A DNA stretch of 16,994 bases from Planctomycetota bacterium (GCA_021160785.1 JAGHBX010000288.1:1-16994), one strand, 5' to 3'; counted from the first letter of the stretch, positions 1 through 7,786 are shown. Program-made: numbers and translations. Notes: generated by a model from the letters alone, not told the origin.

Positions 1-251
1 GTCGGCGCACAGACCGGATATGGCACAAAGGCGCGCGTGTAGCGACAGCCCTGCCCGGCCAGGCGGTCCAGGTTGCCGGTGGTCGCATACTCATCACCGT
101 AACAACCCAGATCGAGGCTGATATCCTCACAACTGATCCACAGGATATTGACCGGCTTGGGGTCTTTCGGTTTTCTTGCTCCCAAGGTCCTGTGGTGGAG
201 CAGTCCCAGAAAAATCCCGGAAAGCCCGACAAATTCACGTCTGTTCATCAT
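1..251 (-). CDS. Sulfatase, N-terminal part (runs off the window edge)
   Basis: This is the 5' end of a type I sulfatase gene read leftwards and cut by the window edge after about 83 codons. It starts MMNRREFVGLSGIFLGLL, a short Tat-like or Sec-like signal with an RR pair, followed by VNILWISCEDISLDLGCYGD. That is the usual first strand and metal-binding acidic loop of arylsulfatase-type enzymes. The last visible residues are PYPVCAP, the beginning of the C-x-P-x-R site whose cysteine becomes formylglycine. The family hydrolyses sulfate esters, here presumably on exported or periplasmic polysaccharide. It resembles the complete sulfatase at 5109-6998 in its first 80 residues, so the two are paralogues or near relatives. 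Translation may start at base 251 or 248. No Shine-Dalgarno is seen, and a promoter lies only 7 bases upstream. Substrate is unknown. Confidence 0.85.
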   Translation of the reverse strand, partial: MMNRREFVGLSGIFLGLLHHRTLGARKPKDPKPVNILWISCEDISLDLGCYGDEYATTGNLDRLAGQGCRYTRAFVPYPVCAP

Positions 252-258
252 GCGTTCG

Positions 259-287
259 ATTGTAGCATATTCCAAGATGGATTTCAA
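259..287 (-). promoter_or_regulatory. Sigma70-type promoter of the partial sulfatase
   Basis: On the minus strand, TTGAAA (282-287) and TACAAT (259-264) are separated by exactly 17 bases. Only seven bases separate the -10 box from the first ATG (249-251). A normal start point about seven bases after the -10 would fall on or next to that ATG, giving a leaderless mRNA. No ribosome-binding site is present, which fits. Confidence 0.55.
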
Positions 288-322
288 CCGCTTTTACCAT
301 GGGTATCACGGCACGAAATTTT

Positions 323-328
323 TATAAT
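323..328 (+). promoter_or_regulatory. Possible -10 box upstream of the glycosyltransferase
   Basis: A perfect TATAAT lies 62 bases upstream of the glycosyltransferase ATG, in the divergent intergenic region. No convincing -35 hexamer is found 16-18 bases upstream of it, so this is a weak call based on the -10 alone. Confidence 0.28.
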
Positions 329-390
329 TTGCCTTGCGTGCAGATTAGCCTGCCGGTAACCTGTTGCGCTTAAGTAAGGATGTGGTTTCT

Positions 391-1947
391 ATGACAGAAA
401 ACATAAAGCCTCGAATCGCGGCAGGGGCCGGAATCGAAATTGCCGTACTGGCAGCCGTTCTTCTGTGCCTTGCATTCATATTTCAGGGGGCAAGGGCAAT
501 CTGGCAGCCGGACGAAGGGTATTATGTGGGGACCGCAGTTACCATGTTGGAGAAGGGGACTCTTGCGATTCCATACCTCGGAGAAGAGGAGGTGTTTCTT
601 GATAAGCCTCCCCTTATCTACTGGGGGGTAATCTCCGGGTTGAAATTGCTCGGGCACAACGAGTTTGCTGTCCGTTTTTTTCACGGTATTTCATTCCTGC
701 TGACCAGTGTGATGGTGGGGTTGTTGGCTTACCTGATATTTGGTGAAAAACGAATTGGATTGCTGGCGTGTCTGGTTTACGCGACGATGGCCGTCCCGTT
801 TTACGCCGCCAGCTTTGTGACTCCGGATACTTTGCTTACGCTCTGGACGACAGCGGCGGGGTTATGTTTCTGGCAGAGCGTTAAACCGAAGGCTCGCCGC
901 CATGTTCTTTGGAAGATGCTGTTGTGTCTGTCTGTGGGCATAGGATTTCTGGCAAAGGGTCCTGCAGTTTTAATACCGTGCGGGGGAATGTTTGTTTTTC
1001 TGATGGTCAACCGGGGCCTGGTCCGTTACTTCATTAATCCCTGGTCGATTGTCGGGATAATGATTTTTTTTGTGGTTGGACTTGGATGGTATTTCTGGGT
1101 ATCGTTGAGGATTCCGGGTGCGCTGAATTATTTTTTTGACAGCGAGATATGGGGGCGTCTTGTTTCGCAGAGGTATCATCGCAATCCCGGCTTGACCGGT
1201 GCGCTCATATATGTTCCCGTCCTGGTGTTTGGATCGCTGCCCTGGTCGATTGTCTGGTTGAAGAGGGACTGGGTTCGCGAGGCATTATTGAACAAGGGAT
1301 GGTGGGCCGGACTGCACAAGCGCCCTGAGATGCTCTTTTTGGTGACATGGTTTTTCGTTCCGCTGATTATACTGTCTCTGGCAAGTTCGAAACTCGGATT
1401 CTATGCGCTTCCGATTTTCACTCCCCTGGCAATTGTGACAGCTAAGGTGTGCCTTGAGAAGATACCGCCACATACGGGGGGGAGATTCAGATTGATTACG
1501 AGTGCAGGGAGACGCCCTGTTGTGCTGGTAACGGTTTGGGTGGTTTTGCTGATTATCTCCAGGCTGGGGATTGCTTATTATCCGACGGCCAATGACATGG
1601 AGGCCCTGTCGCACGAAATCAACAAAGTACTTGATGGTGATTATGAACTGGGGACTGTCGATGAACGGGCCGACGGACTGCTCTTTTACGGGATCGACAA
1701 GGTGGAGCATGTTACCAATGATATGGACTCATATCCGTCATTTACACCAACCGACCACATCCTGGTGGAAATCAGGGAGATGCAGAGAGATAAAGAGAGG
1801 GGTGTTTTCCTTATGAGAGGACAAAACGACATTGATGAAACATGCCGGATACTGAAATCCGCGGATATAAAGTTTGAGTTGGTCCGATTTCCGCACAACC
1901 GGGCGATCCTGAAACTCGATTCTCCGCCCGGACTCAGGGAATTGTGA
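391..1947 (+). CDS. Membrane glycosyltransferase, ArnT/PMT (GT83/GT39-like) family
   Basis: A 518-residue polytopic membrane protein of the family that moves a sugar from an undecaprenyl-phosphate or dolichol-phosphate carrier onto lipid A, protein or other acceptors on the outer face of the inner membrane. An N-terminal hydrophobic helix (about 16-36) is followed by QPDEGYY (D41, E42), the acidic first extracytoplasmic loop typical of the fold. DKPPLIYW (71-78) follows, as in ArnT-like enzymes, then about ten hydrophobic helices to residue 400 and a soluble C-terminal domain of about 120 residues. I choose the ATG at 391, not the in-frame TTG at 364, because AAGGA lies 10 bases before it. 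The 3' end overlaps the convergent methyltransferase gene by 14 bases. The donor and acceptor cannot be told from sequence. Lipid A aminoarabinose transfer is not specifically supported, since no arn neighbours are present. Confidence 0.85.
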   Translation: MTENIKPRIAAGAGIEIAVLAAVLLCLAFIFQGARAIWQPDEGYYVGTAVTMLEKGTLAIPYLGEEEVFLDKPPLIYWGVISGLKLLGHNEFAVRFFHGISFLLTSVMVGLLAYLIFGEKRIGLLACLVYATMAVPFYAASFVTPDTLLTLWTTAAGLCFWQSVKPKARRHVLWKMLLCLSVGIGFLAKGPAVLIPCGGMFVFLMVNRGLVRYFINPWSIVGIMIFFVVGLGWYFWVSLRIPGALNYFFDSEIWGRLVSQRYHRNPGLTGALIYVPVLVFGSLPWSIVWLKRDWVREALLNKGWWAGLHKRPEMLFLVTWFFVPLIILSLASSKLGFYALPIFTPLAIVTAKVCLEKIPPHTGGRFRLITSAGRRPVVLVTVWVVLLIISRLGIAYYPTANDMEALSHEINKVLDGDYELGTVDERADGLLFYGIDKVEHVTNDMDSYPSFTPTDHILVEIREMQRDKERGVFLMRGQNDIDETCRILKSADIKFELVRFPHNRAILKLDSPPGLREL

Positions 1948-2545
1948 AGACGACGGGAAGATAACCCAGTTCGTGAAATTCTTCTACGAGTTCCGCGGCG
2001 CCGACAAGCCACACAAACCACAGGGCACTGAAAATATGCCTGCGGAAAGTGACCGGATCGACCACCCATTCGTCCGGTTCTTTCAAAATGGATAATTTTG
2101 GAATGAAGCGGGGGACGGTGCGGGCATACTCGGCATACTTTTCTGCGTACCTCGCTTGCAGTTTTTGCTCTTCGTAAGCGATTACGAACGGGTAGTACAG
2201 TGCAAAACCGATCCCAAGAAGAAGGGCAATGAGCAATGTCTCGGTAGCAAGGCCCACTCCCACGGCCCCGATGAGGCTGAAGAAATACAGCGGATTCCGG
2301 GACATCGAATACGGACCCGCAGTGATAAGGTTTGTGTTCTTGTGTCCTGCAATATAGAGTGAACACCACAACCTGCCCAAAGAAGCAATCCCCACAAGAA
2401 TCACTCCGACAAAAAACAATATGGAGGTTGCCAGAGGACAGAGTTGTTCCCATTTGCTTTGAGAGATCATTATCAGCATTATAACAAGGGTCACAAAGAT
2501 TCTTGATGCGGCGATTCGCCACTTTCGAGCTTGTCTTTTCAGCAC
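1934..2545 (-). CDS. Isoprenylcysteine carboxyl methyltransferase/PEMT-family membrane methyltransferase
   Basis: A membrane protein of about 203 residues with four or so hydrophobic segments. It carries the family signature: NLITAGPYSMSRNPLYFFSL, then a helix, then YEEQKLQARYAEKYAEY. The RNP motif and the E-E pair form the SAM pocket in ICMT and phospholipid N-methyltransferases. Bacterial members methylate lipids or small molecules, and the substrate here is unknown. I prefer the GTG at 2543-2545 because AAGGA stands 7 bases before it. An in-frame TTG at 2578 would lengthen the protein by 11 residues and overlap the upstream oxidoreductase by 23 bases. With the GTG start the gap to that gene is only 10 bases and its TAA lies within the ribosome-binding site, so the two are probably translationally coupled. 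The residues after position 160 (DEWVVDPVTFRRH onward) extend past the usual core. Confidence 0.8.
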   Translation of the reverse strand: MLKRQARKWRIAASRIFVTLVIMLIMISQSKWEQLCPLATSILFFVGVILVGIASLGRLWCSLYIAGHKNTNLITAGPYSMSRNPLYFFSLIGAVGVGLATETLLIALLLGIGFALYYPFVIAYEEQKLQARYAEKYAEYARTVPRFIPKLSILKEPDEWVVDPVTFRRHIFSALWFVWLVGAAELVEEFHELGYLPVVFTIP

Positions 2546-2555
2546 GCGTTTTTCC

Positions 2556-3980
2556 TTAAACGACTTTTTCGGGTACAATGAACGGCGCTCGTTGGGGTCG
2601 GGTCAACATGGCGTTGGCCTGTGCATCATCGACGAACCGCTCGTTAGCCGCATCGAATTTCAGCGTTCGGCCGAGGCGGTATTTGGTGTCCTGGAGTTTG
2701 ACGCTGTTGTCCTTGAGGTGGTCCGCCATTCGTCCGAAAGTTTCGTTGGCCGCGGCATTGTCGCCGAATGGTTTGGCCTTGCCGCCAAAGGCAACCTCTT
2801 TGCCCAGGCGATACGAAATGTTTCCGAGATGCACCAGTGCCGCCGAATAGTGGGCCGTCTCCAGGTTCCAGTCAAACAGTTCGGTCTTGCGCGTTCGCAT
2901 ACATTTGATAAACTCGCCGAAATTGCCGCCTCTGCTGACGCGATCTGCGGTTGCACGAGTTACCGATTCCGGGTCCTTGCCGCCCTTGGGGTAGAACTTG
3001 CCGCCGGCAATGACGCCCGCCTCAAAGTGGAAGGTGTTGCCGACGCCTTGGCCGTAGTAGCGGTCGGTCTTTAGGCCGCGGACCTCGAACATCAGTTGCG
3101 TGTCGCCGTAGTCGTAAACCGCAACCTGCGTGTTGGCCGTCTCGCCCTGGTCGGCATAGCCGAACCGCCCGCCCACACTGACAACGCTTTTTGGAAGTGT
3201 CGCATCCGGTATCGCGTGCAATGCCGCGTGCATCTGGTGCGAGCCCTGGTTGCCGATATCGCCATTGCCGAAATCCCAGAACCAGTGCCAGTTGTAGTGA
3301 ACGAGGTTTGCATGATACGGCTGTTTGGGAGCGGGACCGGTCCAGATATCAAAATCAAGTTCTTTCGGCGGATCGGTCGGCTTTTTGAAGCCGATGCTGC
3401 CGCGTCCCTTGTAGCACATACCCCTCGATACAAGCAGTTTGCCATACGTGCCCTTTTTTGCAATCGCTGCAATACCATCGCCGAGGCTTCCCGCCCCGGT
3501 GCCGTACTGAACAACGCGATTGTACTTTCGCATGGTCTCGACGGCGATGCGCCCTTCATGGACGTTCTGGCTCAGGGGCTTTTCCACATAGACATCTTTG
3601 CCCGCCTGACACGCCCAGATCGTGAGCAGACAATGCCAGTGGTTGCACGAGGCGATCGAGATGGCGTCGAGGTTCTTGTCCTCGAGGGCCTTGCGAATGT
3701 CCTGCACGCAGAGCGGTGCACGGCCGCCATATTTTTCGATGTCCTTAGTGCGTTTGGCGAACAGCGCCGAATCCGGATCGATCAAATGGCTTACCTCGAC
3801 GCCATCCATCTTCTGCAGCGAGCTGATGTGCCCTCCGCCGCGACCGTGAATGCCCGCGACACCCACGCGAATCCTCTCATTTGCGCCCAATACCCGACGA
3901 GTGGACGTACTAATGACACAAGTCGATGCAGTCAATACCGCTGCATCCTTCATAAATCTGCGACGTGTCGTGTTCTTCAT
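2556..3980 (-). CDS. Tat-exported Gfo/Idh/MocA-family oxidoreductase
   Basis: A 474-residue NAD(P)-dependent sugar or cyclitol oxidoreductase. The N-terminus has a textbook twin-arginine signal, TRRRFMK (residues 5-11) plus a hydrophobic stretch, so it is exported folded, presumably with its cofactor. The Rossmann part follows: RVGVAGIHGRGGGH (38-51) and the EKP motif (133-135) whose Lys is the family's catalytic or binding lysine. GNGDIGNQGSHQMH (238-251) is typical of the secreted planctomycete/Bacteroidota members. The start at 3980 is chosen because AAGGAG lies 8 bases upstream and the Tat signal begins there. The open frame continues upstream to 4199 without signal-like or family-like sequence. 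The gene has its own promoter and is coupled to the methyltransferase downstream. Such proteins commonly sit in polysaccharide-use clusters; the actual substrate is not readable. Confidence 0.93.
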   Translation of the reverse strand: MKNTTRRRFMKDAAVLTASTCVISTSTRRVLGANERIRVGVAGIHGRGGGHISSLQKMDGVEVSHLIDPDSALFAKRTKDIEKYGGRAPLCVQDIRKALEDKNLDAISIASCNHWHCLLTIWACQAGKDVYVEKPLSQNVHEGRIAVETMRKYNRVVQYGTGAGSLGDGIAAIAKKGTYGKLLVSRGMCYKGRGSIGFKKPTDPPKELDFDIWTGPAPKQPYHANLVHYNWHWFWDFGNGDIGNQGSHQMHAALHAIPDATLPKSVVSVGGRFGYADQGETANTQVAVYDYGDTQLMFEVRGLKTDRYYGQGVGNTFHFEAGVIAGGKFYPKGGKDPESVTRATADRVSRGGNFGEFIKCMRTRKTELFDWNLETAHYSAALVHLGNISYRLGKEVAFGGKAKPFGDNAAANETFGRMADHLKDNSVKLQDTKYRLGRTLKFDAANERFVDDAQANAMLTRPQRAPFIVPEKVV

Positions 3981-4040
3981 AACGCCATCTCCTTCCACTC
4001 TTTCGAGCCGGTTAAGCTGTAATATTTCCGAACAGGCGTT

Positions 4041-4069
4041 ATTGTACCCTGTCGCCGCCCAGGATTCAA
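4041..4069 (-). promoter_or_regulatory. Sigma70-type promoter of the Gfo/Idh/MocA gene
   Basis: Minus strand TTGAAT (4064-4069), 17-base spacer, TACAAT (4041-4046). It lies in the 109-base gap after the upstream gene, with about 54 bases of leader before the ATG at 3980. The same TTGAA-N17-TACAAT arrangement occurs in front of the partial sulfatase at the left end. Confidence 0.55.
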
Positions 4070-4089
4070 TCCTCACATTCAAACAACTG

Positions 4090-5010
4090 TCAGCCAGCCG
4101 CCCTTTCGGCAAAAAACAATTCTCCTTTATACCAGACATTGTATTCCTTCTCGACGAGCCGCAAATACCTGTCCAGATCGATAATAGCCCGGCAGACATC
4201 GCTGTCGACCGTATTCTGGGCCACTTTCAGGAATTCCTCCGAATCGATCAACTCCTTTGCCGCCTGGCTTCTGGGATAGGCCTGGCGGGAATAATCCGGT
4301 GAAAAGAAAAATCCCTTCTTCTTCATGGAGACCTTGGCGTGGACGAAGTTCTTGAACCTGAACAGCCGGTTCATCACTGTGGGCTGTTTTACGATTACGG
4401 TATTCTGGCCCACGTTGTCATGGCAGCACGTCCGACAGATCAGATAACGCGCATTGGATTTTAACGCATAATCCATCGCCGCATCCGACAATGACCCGCA
4501 GGCTCCGAAGAAGACAACCGCTGCAGGCTTCGTTTCCACCGTCGGCTCGAATATATTGTCCCGCCTGAACTCGTAATTCGCCGGGGTCCTTTGCGGCACA
4601 AGGTGTTCATAAATCCAGTTGCACCGCGGATCGATATCCGTTGCGATTACCTTGAGCTTATTCAGGCGGCGTGCAATATCGCGCCCATGACGCCCGAAGA
4701 CACATGCAGGATTAATGATTGCTGCTCCCTCAAAGCCCTCTCCCTCCTGTCCCAGAGTGTGCACGATAATTTTCTTGAGGTGCTCGTCGCGCAGGCCCCG
4801 GCGCATGACCCCCTTAAACGACCCATACCTAAAGCGGCACTGTGGAAAGCCGCCAAAGCGTTCGTCCCAGTACTTAGTCAACTCTCCGAGCCATTGCGCC
4901 AGCACCGCCTCTTCACGATCTGCCTGCCTGTTGGCAATACTTCCCTTGCGAAATTCTTGCAAGAGTCCCGTAAACGCCTCTAAACCCGCATGGCAGACTT
5001 TTCCATCCAA
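4090..5010 (-). CDS. SAM-dependent methyltransferase-like protein of unknown target
   Basis: A 306-residue soluble protein without signal peptide. The central part looks like a class I methyltransferase. NPACVFGRHGRDIARRL (100-116) could be the glycine-rich motif I. KVIATDIDPRCNWIY (120-134) has the acidic residue (D125/D127) expected at the end of strand 2. FFGACGSLSDAAMDYA (167-182), followed by ICRTCCHDN (191-199), resembles the H-x-CG...D and P-CC-H/Y blocks of the Methyltransf_32-type tRNA/RNA methyltransferases. That comparison is from memory and moderate at best. The only reasonable start is a TTG at 5010; the next in-frame Met is residue 69. The ribosome-binding site is weak (GGA eight bases before). 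It lies between a sulfatase and an exported oxidoreductase, with 98 and 109 base gaps, so it need not share their function. Confidence 0.6.
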   Translation of the reverse strand: MDGKVCHAGLEAFTGLLQEFRKGSIANRQADREEAVLAQWLGELTKYWDERFGGFPQCRFRYGSFKGVMRRGLRDEHLKKIIVHTLGQEGEGFEGAAIINPACVFGRHGRDIARRLNKLKVIATDIDPRCNWIYEHLVPQRTPANYEFRRDNIFEPTVETKPAAVVFFGACGSLSDAAMDYALKSNARYLICRTCCHDNVGQNTVIVKQPTVMNRLFRFKNFVHAKVSMKKKGFFFSPDYSRQAYPRSQAAKELIDSEEFLKVAQNTVDSDVCRAIIDLDRYLRLVEKEYNVWYKGELFFAERAAG

Positions 5011-5108
5011 AACTTATTCCATCTTTCGTATTCGGACCTCAATGGCTTGCGAATCCTTCAGTAAATCCATGAACTCGTCAACGTTCGTCTTGTCGCAGTG
5101 ATGCAGAC

Positions 5109-6998
5109 TTACTTCAAATCCGCCAGGGTCTTTTTGAGCAGGCTCGATACGTAGTTTCCCGCTCTTGGGATGCTGCGTTTGGCTTTGGAGGGGAGCGCTG
5201 CGATTCGATCCTTCGCAGGCGCCGCCCGCTCATCCATCGCGTCGACAGCGTTCATCGCCAACATCGCGACGAAGGCGCTGTTTTTTTCGATATCCGCTAA
5301 TTCGAGCAGCACCTCCAATGCTTTCGCGGCGTCGGCGTCGCTGCCGTACTGACCCAGCGCCTGTGCGGCAATGACTCGTACCGAAGGCGAATCGTCCGAC
5401 AATGCTTCCAGCAGTTCTTTTCGTGTTCGCGCCACCGCCTCCTTTTCGCGCATCAGGATTCCCATTGCCGCCCAGTAGCGAACGGCGCTGTCGGCGTCGG
5501 CAAACCCTTCGGCAAGTTTGCCTGACACATCGGGCTTTAGCGACGAGGCCAGGTCGGCCATGGTCATGATCTTTGTTAGCGGATACTTTTTGCGATCATG
5601 GCCCATCTCGTAAGCGGTCGAGCCCTTTGCGCGCTCGTGAATCTCATCCTCCGGCAGGAAACCGAGATCGCGAATCTTAAGCGCCAATTGCTGCTGGGCT
5701 TTGGCAAGCTTTGCGAGGATTGCCTTGTGCTCATTCGATTCCGCCAGGTTGTTTACCTCGTCCGGGTCGGTCCGGAGATCATAGAGTTCCTCCGGCGGCT
5801 TGGTCTCCCAGAAGCGTCTTTGGGCGGCGTTTAGCTTGCCGGCGTCATAAAGCTCTTTCCACTTTCGCGTCGTCGGCGTCTGGAACATGTACTGGATGTA
5901 CTGGCCGTAAATCTTGTGCGGCATGTAGTTGCGAATGTAGATGTACCGCCCGTCGGTGACCGAACGCACCATGTCATACCGCTCGTCCATCCGCCCGCGA
6001 AAACCGAACATAAACTCCGGCATCTTCGTCGTATAGCGGCCCGCAAAGGCATGTCCCTGCATCCACTTCGGCGGCGCGATGCCCACAAGACTCAACAGCG
6101 TAGGTGCAAGGTCGATAAATCCCACGAGACGCTTCGAGGCGCTGCTCGATTTGTACTCCGGCGGGGCGAGATGCCTGTACTTGTCGGGGATGTAAAGAAC
6201 CATCGGAACCTGCAGGCCGGAGTTGTACGGCCAGCGCTTGCTCCGCGGCATACCGGAACCGTGGTCGCCGTAATAGAAGATTATCGTGTCCTTCTCCAGG
6301 CCGTCGGCTTTGAGTTGTCGCAGCACTCCGCCGACCTGCTGGTCCATCACGGTTATCTGGTCGTAGTACTGCGCCCAGTCCCGACGCACCTCGGGCGTGT
6401 CCGGGTGATAAGCCGGCACATAGACCTTCGCCGGGTCGTGGACCGTCTTGTGCGGCCGTTTGCGGATCTGGCTTTCGTGGCTGGTCGTAAAGTTAAATAT
6501 CGCAAAGAACGGCTCACCCGCCTTGCGGTTTCGCCAGTGCGCTTTGCGGCTGGATTCGTGCCAGACCTCGCCGGATTTTGCGACGTTGTAGTCTTCCTTG
6601 GAATTGTTCGTGCAGTAGTAACCCGCCTGTCGCAGATAATACGGGTACATCTTCATGAATGACGGCATCGCAATCATGCTGCGCATGTGCTGCGAACCCG
6701 TAGACGGCGGATACACACCGGAGATAATCGTCGTACGCGCCGGCGCACAAACCGGGGCAGTCGACCACGCTCGTTCATAAATCATCCCCCTGGCGGCAAT
6801 ACTGTCGATATTAGGCGTGTCGGCAAACGCATCGCCGTAACAGCCCAAATGAGGCCCGTTATCCTCACTGGTAATCCACAGGATATTCGGCTTATCGCCG
6901 GACTCGCCCAAAACAGGCGACCCCATCGCCGCAAAAGCCGCTGCGCCACCGGCCAGCCGAACAAACTCCCGCCGAGTAAAACCACCACAAACCTTCAT
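5109..6998 (-). CDS. Tat-exported sulfatase with C-terminal HEAT-like repeats
   Basis: A 629-residue type I sulfatase. The start at 6998 is set by GGGAGG five bases upstream and by the signal GGFTRREFVRLAGGAAAF (RR pair at 9-10), a Tat signal. The catalytic domain begins at PNILWITSEDNGPHLGCYGD (38-57, with acidic metal ligands E45/D46). The formylglycine site is C84-A-P-A-R88, and the second metal site YYGDHGSGMPRSKRW includes D245 and H246. The domain ends near residue 480. Residues about 500-610 are alpha-helical repeats (SAVRYWAAMGIL, SPSVRVIAAQALGQYG) of HEAT/PBS-lyase type, an addition seen in planctomycete sulfatases. The GSQHMRS block after the active site recalls heparan N-sulfatase-like members, but the substrate is not determined. 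It needs a formylglycine-generating enzyme or anSME encoded elsewhere. A possible extended -10 promoter lies about 60 bases upstream. Confidence 0.95.
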   Translation of the reverse strand: MKVCGGFTRREFVRLAGGAAAFAAMGSPVLGESGDKPNILWITSEDNGPHLGCYGDAFADTPNIDSIAARGMIYERAWSTAPVCAPARTTIISGVYPPSTGSQHMRSMIAMPSFMKMYPYYLRQAGYYCTNNSKEDYNVAKSGEVWHESSRKAHWRNRKAGEPFFAIFNFTTSHESQIRKRPHKTVHDPAKVYVPAYHPDTPEVRRDWAQYYDQITVMDQQVGGVLRQLKADGLEKDTIIFYYGDHGSGMPRSKRWPYNSGLQVPMVLYIPDKYRHLAPPEYKSSSASKRLVGFIDLAPTLLSLVGIAPPKWMQGHAFAGRYTTKMPEFMFGFRGRMDERYDMVRSVTDGRYIYIRNYMPHKIYGQYIQYMFQTPTTRKWKELYDAGKLNAAQRRFWETKPPEELYDLRTDPDEVNNLAESNEHKAILAKLAKAQQQLALKIRDLGFLPEDEIHERAKGSTAYEMGHDRKKYPLTKIMTMADLASSLKPDVSGKLAEGFADADSAVRYWAAMGILMREKEAVARTRKELLEALSDDSPSVRVIAAQALGQYGSDADAAKALEVLLELADIEKNSAFVAMLAMNAVDAMDERAAPAKDRIAALPSKAKRSIPRAGNYVSSLLKKTLADLK

Positions 6999-7059
6999 AT
7001 TGTCCTCCCTTTCAAGCAAACCACAAAACCGTTACAAATCGAATTACACAACAGCCATG

Positions 7060-7068
7060 ATTCTACCA
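7060..7068 (-). promoter_or_regulatory. Possible extended -10 promoter of the sulfatase
   Basis: Minus strand TGG followed by TAGAAT (7060-7065) matches an extended -10 element, about 60 bases upstream of the sulfatase ATG. No good -35 box is seen at the right distance, so this rests on the extended -10 alone. Confidence 0.27.
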
Positions 7069-7144
7069 CATAAGCCAACAAAAAACCAGCAACAACAAAC
7101 CGCGACAAGACCGTTCGCCCTTGCTGTTTGGAGGCGTTGGTCCG

Positions 7145-7786
7145 TCAGGGTTTCTTTTCCGGCTGCTCTTTCGCTGCGGCTGGTTTGATTTTCCATGTTA
7201 CCAGGCAAGTGACGATCATTGCCAGGTGGGCCATGGTTTCTACGCTTTCTTCGAGCAGGATGTGCAGCTCGGTCTCTTGCGGTAAATAGACGTATCGAAA
7301 GAATCTTCTGGCGATAAGTTGCGAAAGAACATATGTTGCGAATGTTGACCATACCCAGACTTTGGCAGGTCCTTCTCCGATGATACCTTCAAGCTCTGTT
7401 TTCCTCTTTACCGCCCAGAAAGCCAAAAGCCCCAGCATGACATAGATGCCTTTGCTGGTTCCGGCGAAATGCCATTCCCGGCAGAAAAATGCGGCGCACA
7501 GAACGGCCATGAACAGATGAAATTCACTGCGAAAGGCAATCGCCCGAAAGGTAAACCCGAGCAAAGGCACGCTCAGCAGGATCAAAGCGATATTCTCATT
7601 CGTGCCGCGGGAGACGAACCATTTCTGACCGAGTGCCGTCGCAACGTAGACCGCAAGCATTGCCATGGGTCCGAGCAATAAAGGCCACCACCTTCGGCAT
7701 TGCCGTGGTACAGTCCGGCGTTGACATATGTGCTCAGCTGCATTGACAGTATGTGGTTGTTTGTGTTTCGAGTTTGTTTTTGACAT
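7145..7786 (-). CDS. Polytopic membrane protein of unknown function
   Basis: A 213-residue protein that I do not recognise. The first 33 residues are polar and basic. About six hydrophobic segments follow, near residues 34-54, 65-85, 88-104, 109-126, 143-160 and 180-199. A charged tail rich in Lys, Glu and Pro ends the protein, so it is an inner-membrane protein with a cytoplasmic-type tail. Two short polar blocks stand at membrane edges: FFCREWHF (around 100) and LEESVETMAHL (around 176-186), whose acidic and His residues might be functional. The ATG at 7786 has GGAG five bases upstream. It lies 38 bases downstream of leuS on the same strand and is probably cotranscribed with it. Nothing ties its role to tRNA charging. 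Confidence 0.7.
   Translation of the reverse strand: MSKTNSKHKQPHTVNAAEHICQRRTVPRQCRRWWPLLLGPMAMLAVYVATALGQKWFVSRGTNENIALILLSVPLLGFTFRAIAFRSEFHLFMAVLCAAFFCREWHFAGTSKGIYVMLGLLAFWAVKRKTELEGIIGEGPAKVWVWSTFATYVLSQLIARRFFRYVYLPQETELHILLEESVETMAHLAMIVTCLVTWKIKPAAAKEQPEKKP

Noticed and set aside
1686..2522. 278-codon minus-strand ORF overlapping both the methyltransferase and the glycosyltransferase end
   Set aside because: It is in a different frame from the methyltransferase, whose motifs are clear. The product is Cys/Arg/Ser-rich without domains.
3096..4022. 308-codon plus-strand ORF opposite the Gfo/Idh/MocA gene
   Set aside because: It is antisense to a gene with clear family motifs, has no ribosome-binding site, and its residues (Arg/Ala/Val rich, no motifs) are those expected from the reverse strand of GC-biased codons.
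3981..4199. N-terminal extension of the oxidoreductase frame to 4199
   Set aside because: The extension contains the promoter and ribosome-binding site, and the Tat signal starts at the ATG at 3980.
5916..6662. 248-codon plus-strand ORF opposite the sulfatase
   Set aside because: It is fully antisense to the sulfatase catalytic domain, and its His/Arg/Val-rich sequence has no recognisable domain.
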